Below are positions 35,859 through 48,433 of a DNA stretch of 64,000 bases, piece after piece (position 1 is the first letter of the stretch; every line of letters starts with the position of its first letter). Position numbers and translations under genes: made by a program. Source of the DNA: Aquanectria penicillioides (lineage: Eukaryota; Ascomycota; Sordariomycetes; Hypocreales; Nectriaceae); the NCBI GenBank assembly GCA_003415625.1, contig PYIU01000010.1, forward strand, positions 62,001 to 126,000, read 5' to 3'. The notes below the pieces were generated by a model. It was not told the origin of the DNA. It made no database searches and saw nothing but the letters and a program-made list of their open reading frames with translations.

Positions 35859-36529
35859 TGGAAGGCTTAGGAATAGAGTCATTTAGAAATCCAGCACTTA
35901 GCCCAATAAATGATAGGATGCCTATTGAAAAAGCAAAAGAGAAATGCATCGTGTTGTTTGTTGTTTATGCAATGGAGCCCTCAGCTGGTGATAATGCAGA
36001 CACAATGACTCATTGACACAGGAGCATCGTCGTAATGGACCACCACAATCACTTGAACAAACAACAACACTTGATATAAAAAATTTCCATTGTATTCTAA
36101 GGATCTTGATAATTTTCGCATATTGCACGTGCCCCATATCTGTTCACATACCTCCTAGAATGGGCGCAATTATTGTTCATGTAGTTCCTCTTTTTTTCGT
36201 TGTTTCTGTAGGCCTCTATAAAATTTATTTTGTTGACTCACATATAGCCACTTGCTATCCCTCTTTCCGTATGTATTCTTGATGAAAACAGAACCGGAAA
36301 ATAATGTGAAACCTTAGCTTTGGAAGATTTTTATTATTTGGAGCAGCAGCATGTTGGTCGCTAACAAGCATCAAGCTAAATCCCACGCATTCTATTAGCC
36401 CGTTTAACTACCCCTACTGCGCCTCCTTGTTTTAATTTTCGATGACAGCGAATCTTTATCAGCTCATTCTGCCCAAGTGATTGGAAATTCTACAATGCAA
36501 CGCTTCATTTTCAACAAACCTCGCTCCTC
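35859..36529. other. Intergenic
   Basis: No gene seen between the sulfotransferase-like and the F-box genes. Confidence 0.35.
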
Positions 36530-38485
36530 ATGATGTTTGTAAGACCACAGCTTTCCCTTGTTCCCCGCAGCAGCGGGTCCCGTAAAAAAGCTGATGCCGT
36601 CATCACCCCACGAGAGCCGGTACCATTGGAATCCACAAAGCCGTCTGTGGGCCAATTGCCAGATCTGGTGGTACTACGCGTACTCGGGTTTCTTCACGAC
36701 GTGCGGCCCGAAGACTTGCGCGCCGTGGCGCTGTTGAGTTCAGCCTTATACCGACATGCCCGTTACGTCCAGCATCGCAAGCTTTGTATCGACCTCGATA
36801 AGAGCAGCCATGTGCTCAGGCGTCTTGATCTCATCGCCCGCCTGGGTCAACTCCCTGCCGTTCGCACGCTTCAGGTGAGCGGATGTCACTGCGATGAAGG
36901 CAAGGAAGAAATGGCGGAGATTCTGTCCTGCCTGGGTGTTTTGATGCCCGCGATGACAGGATTGCGTCGCCTGGAGTGGGATGTCGGCTGGGAGAATCGA
37001 AACGGTAGTCTAGACCCGACGGCCGTGCCTATACCGACTCCGATACTGGCGGCGTTACCTGTCGGCTCGTGTTTGCACACATCCGTCTTCTGCAACCAAT
37101 CCACCGAGTCTCACGCCTAGGCTAGGATCTTCCTGCACCTTCTCACTGGCAGCCAGAGCCTCCGTTCGCTCTCTGTTCGGATCATATTCACCGACGAGCA
37201 GCAGTGTGCTGAGACCGTGCGAGCGCTGAAGAAGGTGCTAGTCTCCTGTCCCAGCCTCACCAAGATTCCCATGATGAACATTTGGTATCCCATTAGAGGC
37301 TGCATTGGTTACGGCCCGCCAGTGGTTGAAGGCGGCCCATACTGCGGTCTAGGCCTATCGGAGACTCAGAAGCCGCCTGCGCTCAAAGAGCTTGGTATTC
37401 ACTTTTACCCTTGGGGGTTGGAGGGGGCGCAGCATTGCCAGGGTTATTCTGGCAAAGGCTACGAGTGGGACAACTGGGCCAACATGTTGGATTGGTCACG
37501 GTTGGTGCGACTGAACGACGCGCCGTCTTCATTGACGGAGGCGATAGCGTCCAAGTTAACCAGTCTCAGAGAGGTTGTGCTCAATGACGGCAGCAGTTGG
37601 GTTGAGGCAGATTTTCTCGCTCATCTTCCTTCGCCTCTGGAAATAATTAACCTTTCTAGTTGGAAGCGTGTCCACGAAAGGCCGGACTTGATCATCCCAT
37701 TTGGCGCGACGCTGCGACAGCTGAAGATTCACGAACCCGAGCCGGGATGGCGCGATGACGGCCGCACTTTTGTCACGGCCTCTGACATTATTCAACTCAG
37801 CCGCAGCCTGCTCCACCTCGAGCATCTGGCCCTCGATATCCCCAGAGACAAGCTTGCGCAGCAATGGCCGTATCAGCTTCTTGACGCTATCGCAGGCTTC
37901 CCCAGCCTGCGCACTGTCGAATTGTGGTTTCCGCTGGGCCTAAAACCACCAGCACCAGAGCCATGCCTCACTGTGCCTTCGGCGCGCCATATTTTCAGCT
38001 ATCTGTATGAGCGGAACGACAATATCCAGCGCGTGACGTTGCATTCCGGCTCGCCCGTGATCCGCATCCCGTGCCTCTTTGGGTATCGAATGGAGCCCCA
38101 GATTGACCCTGAGCTATCGTGGGATTTGCGCAATACCGTCAGCTTTGAGTGCGAACTCGCGTCTGGCCGAGGCGGTGCAGAGGGGGGCAGCGACAGGGTC
38201 GCCGTGCTATGTCTAAACTTGAGCGGTGAGATGAACACTCAGCTTCGTCTGTTAGCTCTGCAACCAGACCGAGAGCCACAGGATCTCCAAAGACTTGGGA
38301 GAGACGGGCTGAGTCTTAGGGTCGCTCTGGACGGACCAGTTGACGACATTGAATGGAACCTTTGGCTAAACAAGCAGCGATGGCCCCGGGGCCGGGCTCA
38401 ACAAGAGATGATGGAGAAGACAATGGGGCTGCGGAGGTCGGTCACGGCAGCGATTAAAAGAATGTGGAAGAAACGGAGTGAATGA
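36530..38485 (+). pseudogene. F-box / leucine-rich protein split by one TAG
   Basis: The ATG at 36530 opens a frame with an F-box-like segment LPDLVVLRVLGFLHDV...LRAVALLSSALYRHARYV (residues about 43-85), where such proteins bind Skp1 of an SCF ubiquitin ligase. The frame stops at TAG 37118-37120 and then continues in the same frame without interruption to 38485 (FLHLLTGSQSLRSLSVRI..., many Leu-rich stretches, a basic C-terminus). Ignoring the stop the protein would be about 651 residues. No splice sites explain the TAG. CAG-to-TAG or TGG-to-TAG is the simplest cause. Either a pseudogene, a readthrough gene, or a truncated F-box protein of 196 residues. Confidence 0.6.
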
Positions 38486-40196
38486 ATCAATAAAACCACC
38501 AATCTATCAGTGAAAGAGCAAATCATGAGTAAAAATAATAACATGAATTATGAAGCAACTCGTACACGCATACACGCCTAGCTGCGGAACCCTCCAATGA
38601 AACTCTCGTGAATATTAGATATAGGGGCAAATGCAATGTGAATCTTCAATTTAAATCCAAAGATCGACGTCCAATCGCATAACAGAGATTCTGGGTGTTG
38701 GGAGCAAGTACACATCTTGTCTTTCCGTCTTGTTTGCAATCCCTATGGCAGAGTGTGTATTCGATTCCTTACCTTTACGAGTGGCGCAGCAACCTAAATG
38801 CCAGTGTATATATAACAAACTTTGCCCCTGAATGAATTACTTGTGACTTTCTACGCCCACACTATCCTCACCGGGCGTATCAATGTTGACACCGCCGGCG
38901 GCGCTGCTTAAACATCTCGAATTTGGGTCACTATCCGCCACCTAGTGTGGAGAAGTAAGAGCGTGTGGCAAGATGGCCCCACTTCCGCCACTGGGCCGAC
39001 GAGACTCTGGATCAAACAAGTTATGCCCCTGCAGTTATCTCGAAGTCTTCCTCCTATGTCTTTGATAAGGATATGAAAAAAACACGGCTCCGCGCGCAGG
39101 TTTTATTATCATAGCCTTTTGGGTCGCTACATCTGGATAATAAATGTGGCAAGGGGACTGGGGCCGTTGTGTCCCTGATGCCCTTGCTGTGTAGGAAAGC
39201 TAAAGGTTTCGCGGCCGTTGCTGCCCCTAAAACCTATAGACCTATTGTATGGTTGGCAACTGGATTGGAAGTTGGATTGGAAGCTAGATTAATAACAGCC
39301 AGGCTAGAATGCGGAGGCTAAAGATAAGACTAGATATTAGTAGCTAACAGATCATGTAACTCATGTGCTTGTGATCCTCGGGACTTTATCAAAACCTAGA
39401 AAGAGGATGATTAGATTGGAGGCAGCCTACCAACTCATACGACACGGATTAATGGGCCGAAGATTGCAGGGGTTGGCCTTGCAACCATTACCTGGCCCAA
39501 TTATTGGGGCAGCCGGACACATTGCATTTGAGGTGCATGATAACCACACAAGGATGGGCAATGAGCGTTGGGGCCTTGGAGCGCAGTGCAGGTGGAGGAA
39601 TGTAATACTCAAAGAGCTTAGCAGATAGAGGGGTCACCTATTGTGACGCATAGATCTAGTGGATTGTTAGGAAATACGAATTGGCTGAGCCCGAATCCCT
39701 CGTCATGGAGCATATCATCTGTGTATTTACTTGAGAGGGAGACAAATTTTGTGACGCGTATGGACACGGCAAGTTGGGTTAACGGCTGCAACAGCCTTTA
39801 ACAGAATAGACCATGCACAAATGTTTCTCAAGCCACTCCAGGCATCGGGCTGCCAGGAGAGCGGGGTACCGAGCGTATAGGGAGCAATCTGACACACATT
39901 CACAGACCTTGGGTGTACAGCCAACTTCTGGCCACTCAGCGTGAAGTGTAGATTAGGCTAATTTCCGTTACTACTTCGGATGCATGGCTAATTGGTGTTT
40001 GAAGCACCGAGGAGAAGCGGGCAATGGCAAGTGCTTGGTGGTGGGGAATCTCCTACTTGATTCCCTGAGCTTGCAGCTAAGCGGAGTGGGACTTATAATC
40101 AATGTGCCTTTGGCCATTCGTGGCGGATACTAATGCCTTACTAATTAGCCCCGGGGAAGCTCGGTGCAAGTGGTTGATGGGACGGACTCTGTTTAC
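38486..40196. other. Intergenic, 1.7 kb
   Basis: No gene supported. Short frames around 39365-39628 lack recognisable similarity. Contains a small imperfect repeat of TTGGAAG units near 39260-39290. Confidence 0.35.
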
Positions 40197-40204
40197 TATA
40201 AATA
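40197..40204 (+). promoter_or_regulatory. TATA box
   Basis: TATAAATA lies 77 bp upstream of the ATG of the oxidoreductase gene, a usual distance for a fungal core promoter. Confidence 0.5.
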
Positions 40205-40280
40205 CGTCCATTGGCCAATTACTCTGCCACGAAATACCAACGCCCTGCATCTTGCCAATTAATTCAATATTCTGAGAACC

Positions 40281-41531
40281 ATGTCGACCTCAAAGATCAA
40301 GCTTGGTGTCATTGGATACGGCAATTCCGCAAAAAACTTCCACTTGCCCTTCATCGCTGCTGTCCCCTCCATTCAGATATATGCCATCGTTCAGCGCACT
40401 CCACCCAGCCCGGATGTGAAGCCAGGTGATCACTGTACACTTGACTTCCCACAAGCAAAACACTATAGTGATGTGGATGCCTTTTTTGCTGATCCCGAGA
40501 TAGACCTTGTGGTGGTCTGCTTGGCGAAAATGCATTATGAATATGCGAAGCGTGCTTTGCTTAGTGGGAAGCATGTCGTAGTAGAAAAGGCATTCACAAC
40601 CACGAGCGAAGAGGCTGACGAGCTTGTCGACCTGGCTAAACAGACAGGGAAACTTGTCACCGTCTTTCAAAGTAGGCGTTTGCGTACTTGTGTGTGTTGA
40701 GAATATGCTGATTCCCTTTCCGCAGACCGAAGATATGATGGTGATTTTTTGACTGCCAAGAAGCTCATTCAAGATGGAGTTTTGGGTGATGTGCTCGAAT
40801 TCGAAACTCACTTTGACTGGGACGATCCTGGTTGGCCGTCAAATAATGAAGGCATTACCGAGTATATTCCCGGGGAAGGAATGCTATTTGGCCTGGGCGC
40901 CCACACAGTTGATCAAGTCATGCTTCTCTTTGGTCGCCCCGAGAGCATTTTTGCCATCTTCAAATCACACCGGGACGGATCCCGCGGAAGTGCCATCGAC
41001 GATTGGCACACTTTGATCCTACAATATGCTGGTGAGAAGAACCAGGGCGTGGTTGTGACGATCAAGAGCTCTCAGCTGGGCCCTTCGACCAAGCTGCCTC
41101 GGTTTTTTATTCGAGGACGGAAAGGAACTTATATCAAGGTCCGTCTATAAAATTGCATGTTCCTGTTCGGATTTTAACATTTATTACAGCAACATCATGA
41201 TGTTCAAGAAGAACAGATTTTTGCCCACAAGCTCACACCCCAGGATGCCGAGTTTGGCCTGGAGAGTCCCGCTCGGTATGGTGAGCTGACAACGACTATT
41301 CCCTACGACCTGACCTTCCAGGTTGAGGACAGAACTGGCCGTCAGCCACGCTACGTAGGTAATATTCCAACGGTGCAAGGAAACTGGAAAATGTTTTACG
41401 AGGATATTGCGGAATCAATTCAGGGGGGTGGGGATTTCTTACCAAGAGTAAACCATGCGCGGGACGTCATCCGGCTGTTGGAGCTTGCACGAGAAAGTGC
41501 CGAGACGGGAAAGAGTATTTATTGGCACTAA
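40281..41531 (+). CDS. Gfo/Idh/MocA family NAD(P)-dependent oxidoreductase
   Basis: Three exons in consistent phase: 40281-40671, 40726-41138, 41190-41531 (introns 54 and 51 bp), 381 residues. The N-terminal Rossmann domain has KLGVIGYGNSAKNFHLPF (dinucleotide-binding turn), LVVVCLAKMHYEYAKRALLSGKHVVVEKAF (the EKP-type motif read as EKA) and a C-terminal GFO_IDH_MocA_C domain (VLGDVLEFETHFDWD, GMLFGLGAHTVDQVMLLFG). Members oxidise or reduce sugars, inositols or related polyols; the substrate cannot be told from sequence. The frame is intact with a TATA box upstream. No pathway partner lies next to it. Confidence 0.9.
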
Positions 41532-42450
41532 GGCGTATAAGGAAAAAGAAGGCCAAGGATTTGCAACTGGGGTAATATATGTGCGACCCCAATGACTGTT
41601 CCATCTTATCACGTTTGACTCAAGTAATCGCGACAAAAGCTTTGTCTAGGAATCAGAGGAGCTCCCCTTTGCTTAGTACCTTAATTGCCTCGTGATCTGT
41701 AACCTCGATGTGTTTTGTGTCCTCTTCCTTGATAGAAGGTTCTAATGCAATCATTCAGATATGGCTCGACCTTCGAACCCTGGATCAATCTGTTACTACT
41801 GCAGGATGACCCATATGGGGAAACTTGAGGAAGCTAGGGTACCAAGGGCTTCGGGGAATGGCGTATGGGTGGGGTTGCTGAAGTTAGAGAAGCCGCGAGA
41901 CTCGAGAAGTCATGAGGTCATGGTTGAGGAAGTCGGGGGGTTGCTGGACTCGGGGAACTCGGGGAAGTCGGGTGCACTAATGTGAATCGTTTGGGGAAAG
42001 CTGAACGGGTAAACGTTGGGCGACTGGCCCAGCGGCTTGGAGTTGGTCCGAAATGCTACAGCAGAAACTTGAATCATACGTACGGGGAGCGTACCGTAGT
42101 ACCGTCGAACTGGTGTCCAAGCACCCAGCGGGGTAGATGTTGATGAGGAAAGAACGGAAAGAAAGAAGAGATACGAATGCGCCGCTCGTGGGAACCCCGC
42201 ATTGCCCCGGATTATGACTCTGCAGATAGAGTTGTGGGGTATGTGAAGTTGAGCACCATCATCACATCTGATGAATTTTGATGCTCTTGGAGACAGAATT
42301 CACCCCTTACTTCTCACACAAGCACTGAGATTGAGGATTGCGAACCGTGAACATTGTTCTTTGGCAACACTTGCATTTAAGTTTACCTAGTCCATCATTT
42401 GCAATAGGCATCAATTTGCTCGGCCTGTGTCTACTAGCCAGGGCTGAAAA
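41532..42450. other. Intergenic
   Basis: No gene supported. G-rich GAAGTCGGG-like repeats near 41910-41975. Confidence 0.35.
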
Positions 42451-43644
42451 ATGACGATATTGTCTCAAAATCGAATTCTTAAGCCCTTAAATCGCCATTT
42501 CTCACTATCCTTTCTGGTGACTGCCGTATCTACTGTCAACTGTGGGTTCGATGACGCCGGGTACTCTATCGCACAGGCTAGGGATCTATTTTAAAAGTAA
42601 TTCGGAAACTACGATCAGGCTGCCGGCAAATACCGAATTACTCCGCAATGGCTATCGTTGTCTAACAGTCTTAATACATTGAATTTGGGTCTGTAGTTAT
42701 TATAGGCAGCCTAGTATCCACCCGTTGTCGTAAGAGATGGTGCATGTTTACTATGAGCGCCTGGCCTTGGTACCCACCGTCTTGGCGATAACATCTACAA
42801 TATGGCAACAAATCCTGTCAGCTCGGATCTTGAATTGTAAGTCTTGCACAGTGGTCAATACTCTTCAACAGATGTTGCTAACGCAACCTAGACATTGATA
42901 TAGGCATGGAGATTTCTGTTGTTCTAGTCTATCAATCTGAGATCATGCCGAGCGAGATAGGTGGGTTCGCCGTTGGGTCTTACTAATTTAGCTTGATGGC
43001 AATCTCACTTGGTATCAATTATTTCATATAAACCTATAGAACCTTGTTCGCTGAATTATTGTATGTTGGATCGTTACTTGTTAACGCTGTCTGTCGTGGC
43101 ACTAGCACATTGTGAGGAAATGAGGCCGGGCAGCTTCCCTTTGGGTTGTTCTTTATTATCCCAGTTGTCGTCATGGGCTTGATATTTTTTTCCTCTGAGG
43201 CAAGGAAACTAGTAAAATCACACATGCAACTCTAAATAACTAACACCAATGTGACTTAGTCCCCGCGTTGGCTATAGGCCGAAGGAAGAAATGAGGAACC
43301 ACGCACAGGCTACAGCCCTCGGCAAGCTTAGGGGCGGCGTTCTAACCCAAGCTGAAATTGTCAAGCAATTTGACGCCCTCTGCCATGCTCTAGAAATGGA
43401 GCCTGAACAAGGAAGATACACTGAGCTATTTCGGTGCAAGAATCTCAAGCGTACAGCTATTGTTGTCGCTATGAACTTCTTTCAACAAATGACAGGCTGG
43501 TCTTTCGCTTCTTCCTACGGCGCTATTTCCATTCGTGATATTGGGACTGTGAATCCGTTCACAATGACGCTTGTCAATTCGATTGTAAACCTTGTCACTG
43601 CATTCATTGGCCTTTCCTCGGTGGATTGCCATGGCCGACAGTAA
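42451..43644 (+). pseudogene. MFS sugar transporter relic
   Basis: The N-terminal piece from ATG 42451 reads SFLVTAVSTVNCGFDDAGYS, then two TAA codons at Gln-expected positions (LF*K*FGNYD), ITPQWLSLSNSLNTLNL. Later pieces in various frames correspond to the next transporter segments: RKRWCMFTMS, IGMEISVVLVYQSEIMPSEIGGF, CRGTSTL, PFGLFFIIPVVVM, and after a frame change SPRWL followed by a TAG. The 43291-43644 stretch is open (KLRGGVLTQAEIVKQ, FFQQMTGWSFASSYG). The order and the PESPRWL landmark fit maltose/hexose permeases (PF00083). Multiple stops and frameshifts make it non-functional. Confidence 0.65.
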
Positions 43645-43654
43645 TTGCCCCAAT

Positions 43655-44336
43655 GAGCGAATACCAGGCTGCCTTCAATAACTCCAGACCCAATCCAAGG
43701 TATTTAATCTCGGACGGACTGGCCCAGAAGGGTTGGACGAGTCAGTACAGCATGGCGCTGACAAAAGGCAAGCCCAGTATCAGTAAGTGTGATCGATAAT
43801 CCCCACCTTTCAGGGTGGCGGTAACGTGTCGTTGGATCTTGGGGGGAATAAGTTGCTAAACCCGGTCTTGTGCTTCAGTGGAGATTTATTGCTCTTCGAG
43901 TTCCTCCTGGCGATTTGATACGGATTTGCCCTCCTCACTAACGCTTGACGTGAAGGTAACCCCGATAGTGACAGCAATGTCTGGGATATCGAACCGCCAC
44001 GCAGCGCCCGAATCCGCAAGACAGGTAACCGTTCCCCAACCTCGACGAGTCTCCGAAATCTGCTTTTAGTGCCCCAACCGAAAGGTAAGCGATCAATCGC
44101 CAAACCGCATCATGTACCTCTCCACCCTGTCCTTTCCCTGCCCCAGTCGTTAGGCGCACGCTATACGCATAAGCTTGCATAGTGTTCACATTTCGCTTGT
44201 AGGTGAAATTCGATGGCACTCGTGGAGGGTCTGAGAACTGCAAGCGCCTGCAATACGAATGCTCATTCGCCACAGCTGGTGCCGATGATGATATTGCGTA
44301 CGGGAATCAGGGTTACTGGGAACGGCGTCGGGCGAG
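43655..44336. other. Unclear coding remnants
   Basis: A short + stretch at about 43640-43790 (GLAQKGWTSQYSMAL) and minus-strand stretches (YKRNVNTMQAYAYS) look protein-like but are in broken frames. I cannot name them. Confidence 0.2.
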
Positions 44337-44560
44337 CAGGGTGCGTATTGCTTGTCGAGATCCTAGATCCAAATGTAGTTGGTTTTTTCCATCATGCGTA
44401 AGATGTCATCGATATCACCAAAGCCACCGTTAAGCAGTACCTAGATGGCCTTTTCGAGTTTATCTGCGCTATTCCGTGCCTTAGCTTCCTTCATCACGCG
44501 AGCATATTCCAAGTATGGCCAAAAGGCATAATCAAACCAACTCTCCTTTGGGCTATCAGC
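44337..44560 (-). pseudogene. Unidentified coding relic with two TAG codons
   Basis: One minus frame reads DSPKESWFDYAFWPYLEYAR, VMKEAKARNSADKLEKAI, TAG (44441-44443), VLLNGGFGDIDDILRMMEKT, NYIWI, TAG (44363-44365), DLDKQYAP. The amino-acid pattern is clearly protein-like, but I do not recognise the family. The TAGs again suit CAG-to-TAG or TGG-to-TAG change. Confidence 0.4.
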
Positions 44561-44886
44561 GGTGTCATGTCACCTTACATATTCCCTATGGATGCCACTC
44601 GAAACAAAGAAGCGAGGAGGTGGATACGGGAGACAGGAAGCGAGCTTCTCGCCTGCTTAGCACATCCTGAGTATCCGACACTGAAGCCTAGGTGCTTGTG
44701 ATATTTAGCCATGGAGTAGCTGGCCATTTTGGAAACATATTTGTATCAATGAGCCTCATAGCAAGGCATCATGCGGTTGGATGTTGAGGATGAACGAATT
44801 CCTTTTTAGCCCGGGAGCGTCGACGGCCTCAAAAAGATCCAATATACAAGCTTTTGACATCTTCTGCTGCGCTTGAAAAACAGGCC

Positions 44887-45389
44887 ATGGTTTACCCACG
44901 ATCCAGCATCCTAAGAGATGGCACCATGGAACTCGTTGAGGATTCACGACAGAGCCCAAGCGGCTCAATTTGGGTCACTAGGGAGGATCACAGGATAAAT
45001 TCAGAAGAGTTGTCGTACTGTGCGAGACCGGGATCACCGGCTCGTGGGGTGTTTTCAATGTTCAGTACCGAGGACGAAATATGCAAATTAACATTTCAAT
45101 CCGATGGACAACACCAAGAGACGGGCGCCGATGAGCAGCCGGTAAACTCTGGAACAGTGATTCTCAAGCGCAATACTTTCTTAGCCCGGATATTGTGCGG
45201 CCAGAGATGTTGCTGGTGTCTTACTCCCGAGGCGAAAGGCTGAGGGTCAAGTTCTTCAGCAACAGGCAGGTGACGCAGAGAGACACGGCAAATGCGCTTG
45301 TTGGGTGGCTATTCAAAATTGTGAAGGCGCTTGATAGCCAATTGGATGCGCCTCTGGAATCGTGTATGCGTAATGTCCGGTCCAGATAG
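44887..45389 (+). pseudogene. Unrecognised ORF remnant, two overlapping frames
   Basis: Frame 44887-45243 (MVYPRSSILRDGTMELVEDS...) and frame 45195-45389 (EMLLVSYSRGERLRVKFFSN...) overlap and would join by a frameshift or an unseen splice. The second piece ends in an amphipathic stretch (ALVGWLFKIVKALDSQL) faintly reminiscent of the end of acyltransferase/condensation folds, but this is weak. Function not assigned. Confidence 0.3.
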
Positions 45390-46145
45390 AGATTTAACCG
45401 ACTGGGACTCTATGAGAACCTTTATGAGAAAGTTAAAGGAATCTAGCTGATAGTTATAGAACTAAGTTGTGCTTAAAGCCGCGGGGCTGGCGTGATGAAG
45501 CTCTCTACAATCTACAGACTGAAGTTGGTTAGGGTGCGGTGCATCTACAGTAAAGTAAGTTAATGCCAGGTGACTACCCGTATTGCTCCAGTTCTAGCCC
45601 CCCCCCCCCCCCCCCCATCATAATATAACACGTTTGGCCTTGTATCGACATATTCCATGTATAATAAATGAAGATACTAATCGTGGGAGAAAATCAGCAT
45701 CGAGGGAGAGAAGAGCGATAGCTTACAGAGACATTTATCAACCCCTGCCAAGACTGAGCCAATTAGATTTGATTTTAACGATAACCCCTGTCGTTGTTGT
45801 TTTTGACTAAAACATGAGGGCTGGCTGCTACTTACTTACTCCAGCTGGGATACCGCTACCCTTCACAACAAGGAAATTCGGACCTTGAAGGATGATCGAG
45901 TCGATGAAATGATCAGAAACGGGTACTGCCGACATTGGTCTTTAAGGCTCCTTTACGCAAGTTGTGACACATTTGACTCTTTCACCGAATCTGCCCTCCC
46001 TCAAAACACGACTCGCCTAGTCTAAATCGGAAATGTGTTTGTGCGCAATATTCAGTAGGTGTCAGGCCCCACCTATTAGTCGCTGGGTTTTCCATGTCTG
46101 TATTTAAGTGGATCCTGAATAATCAGGCCACTTTCTGAAAAGTTT
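45390..46145. other. Intergenic
   Basis: No gene. Includes a run of 19 C at 45598-45616. Confidence 0.4.
45598..45616. repeat. C19 homopolymer
   Basis: Nineteen consecutive C residues; the true length may vary. Confidence 0.8.
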
Positions 46146-46190
46146 GCCAAAGATTTCTTCCTTCTTTTACCTATCCGTCCAAGACCAAGT
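46146..46190 (+). promoter_or_regulatory. Pyrimidine-rich tract upstream of the OLA1 gene
   Basis: TTTCTTCCTTCTTTTACC and following CT-rich sequence lie 45-85 bp before the ATG, the usual place of CT-boxes and transcription starts in highly expressed filamentous-fungal genes. Confidence 0.4.
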
Positions 46191-46232
46191 TGTCATACCA
46201 AAAATTCATTCGCCTGCGGCAGTAAAGTCATC

Positions 46233-47946
46233 ATGCCTCCTAAGAAAATTGAAGCAGTCAAGGACAATGTCGTTGCTTTCGGAAGGGTTCGCAAGAACCT
46301 GAAGATGGGATGCGTTGGTCTGCCCAATGTGGGGAAGTCCAGCCTGTTCAATCTCTTAACCGAGCAGAGCGCTGCTGCCGAAAACTACCCTTTTTGTACG
46401 ATCGAGCCTAATGAGGCGAGATGTGCTGTTCCAGACGCTCGATATGTAAGCCAAAAACACTCTACAGCTCAGTTCTCCTACTTATGCTGCCTGTATCGAA
46501 ATAAAAGATGAATGAATGACTAAAGTGAGCCATATATGCCTAGGGTTTCCTTTGTGACCTCTGGAAGCCGCCCTCCATGTACCCTGCGTACCTGCAGGTC
46601 ACAGACATTGCCGGTCTGATCAAGGGTGCTTCTCAAGGAGAAGGGCTTGGAAATGCATTCCTTTCTCACATCCAGGCCGTTGATGGCATGTACCACATTG
46701 TCAGGTACGACATCCGTCGCAAAACTGCCACATTGCCACACTGACTCTAACCCCGCACAGAGCATTCGATAACGATCAAGTTCTGCATGTCGACGACTCC
46801 ATCGATCCCGTCCGAGACTTGAGTCAGTTGATTTGGATCCTTAGAAATGACGGAATTAATCTGAGAATCTTGTAGACACTATCCAAAGCGAACTTTGCAA
46901 GAAAGATCTTGGTGGGTCCACCCTTTGAATCGGTTTGACGCCAATTGACCCTCCTTAGACATCCTACAGAAGACAATCATTGCCGAGGAAGCAATTGTCA
47001 AAAAGGCAGGTGGCAAGTACAAGATGCTCCCTCTCTTCACAGAAACAACAACAAAGATTCGAGCAGTAAGTCCATATTGTCCTATATCCTAGGTCCATCC
47101 ATTCAAATTTCCTTACACTCTTGATATAGATGTTGGAAAAGGATCAGCCAGTCAGAGATGGAAGCTGGACGCCAGCTGAGATTGCCCTCATCAACGAGAA
47201 AATACAGCTGATCACCACTAAACCCGCGATCTACCTTGTCAACTTGACAATGAAGGATTATCTCAGACAGAAGAGCAAGTACCTGCCACTCATCGCGAAG
47301 TGGGTCACTGAGCACGGAGGTGTTCCTCGGGATATTATTCCATTCTCCATTGAGTTTGAAGAGAAGCTGTACAGTATGAAAGATGATCCAGCTGCCCAGG
47401 CCGAATTTCTCCAGCAGAGCAAAGTTAAGTCCCAGCTGGACAAGATCATCACTGGAGGATTTACGAAGCTTGGCTTGCAATACTACTTTACCGGTTTGGC
47501 CATCATCTGCTACCTCTGGATGAATTTTGCGCTAATTATTACATAGCTGGTGAAAAGGAAGTCAGATGCTGGACAATCCCCAGGGGATGCCTGGCACCAC
47601 AAGCCGCTGGAGCCATCCACAGCGATTTCGAGAGAGGATTCATCAAGGCTGAAGTAGTCGCATACCAGGATTTCCATGATCTTTGTGAAGGCGGAAAGTC
47701 TATGGGCCCAATCAAGGCTGCTGGAAAATACCGACAAGAAGGGAAGAGTTATGTGGGTATTTGGAGTTCACTCAATGTCACACTGGCTAACTTTTATTTC
47801 CAGGTCGTTCAAGATGGAGACATTATCCACTTTCAATTCAGTAAGTTGCAAAATTGTTCTAATGCTACCCTTTCTACATATTTAGTTTGTACATATTAAG
47901 GTGACGAGCTAATGTCATATGCTTAGACGTTTCAAATAAGAAATAA
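46233..47946 (+). CDS. OLA1: Obg-like ATPase OLA1/YchF
   Basis: Nine exons, all in phase: 46233-46445, 46544-46704, 46761-46822, 46876-46911, 46959-47065, 47130-47493, 47547-47752, 47804-47840, 47927-47946, giving 401 residues (yeast Ola1 is 394). P-loop [12 protein letters not shown], switch [13 protein letters not shown]3 [27 protein letters not shown], the coiled-coil insertion, then the TGS domain ([51 protein letters not shown]) and the end NVSNKK. The G4 position reads NLTMKDY. OLA1 is a cytosolic, ribosome-associated ATPase conserved from bacteria to man. The last intron (47841-47926) was chosen because it restores the family ending FNVS...KK; stopping earlier would lose it. Confidence 0.93.
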
Positions 47947-48433
47947 GTTTCAATCTTGGAGAAGTACAGGGCAGTTAGAACTAGAGACATGGCGATACAG
48001 ACATAAATAGAGTTAAGATGCAAGATTGGGTACAAGCTGAAGAGCATGTTTATAACATCAAGCAATATCTTTTATTTATAGACTAAAGCTCTATCTATTG
48101 GCTCATATTTAAGAAGGCTCGCTCAAACGTAGTCCACAATATATTTCCTATCGAGTTGCATAACGTCTATATTTCTAATTACACTCATTCTGATAGGTAA
48201 CCATTTCATGCTTTTATTTCCAAGCGCAACAGTCAAATACTATTGACCATTATGTTTGTTTCATGATGCCAATGCAACATAATCTGCACAGTTGGACACA
48301 GAAAAATTTGGGTGGCCAAAAAATGAAAGGGAATGAGGATTTGCCAAAATATAGCCAACAACATAAGCGTATTTTACAAGCTCAGAGGACTGTAAAATTC
48401 AGTGCATCAGTCTCCGTTTGATGGATAGCGATA
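47947..48433. other. Intergenic
   Basis: 3' flank of OLA1. No gene seen. Confidence 0.4.

Noticed and set aside
41880..41975. G-rich GAAGTCGGG repeats as a regulatory array
   Set aside because: Copies are few, irregular and without known binding protein.
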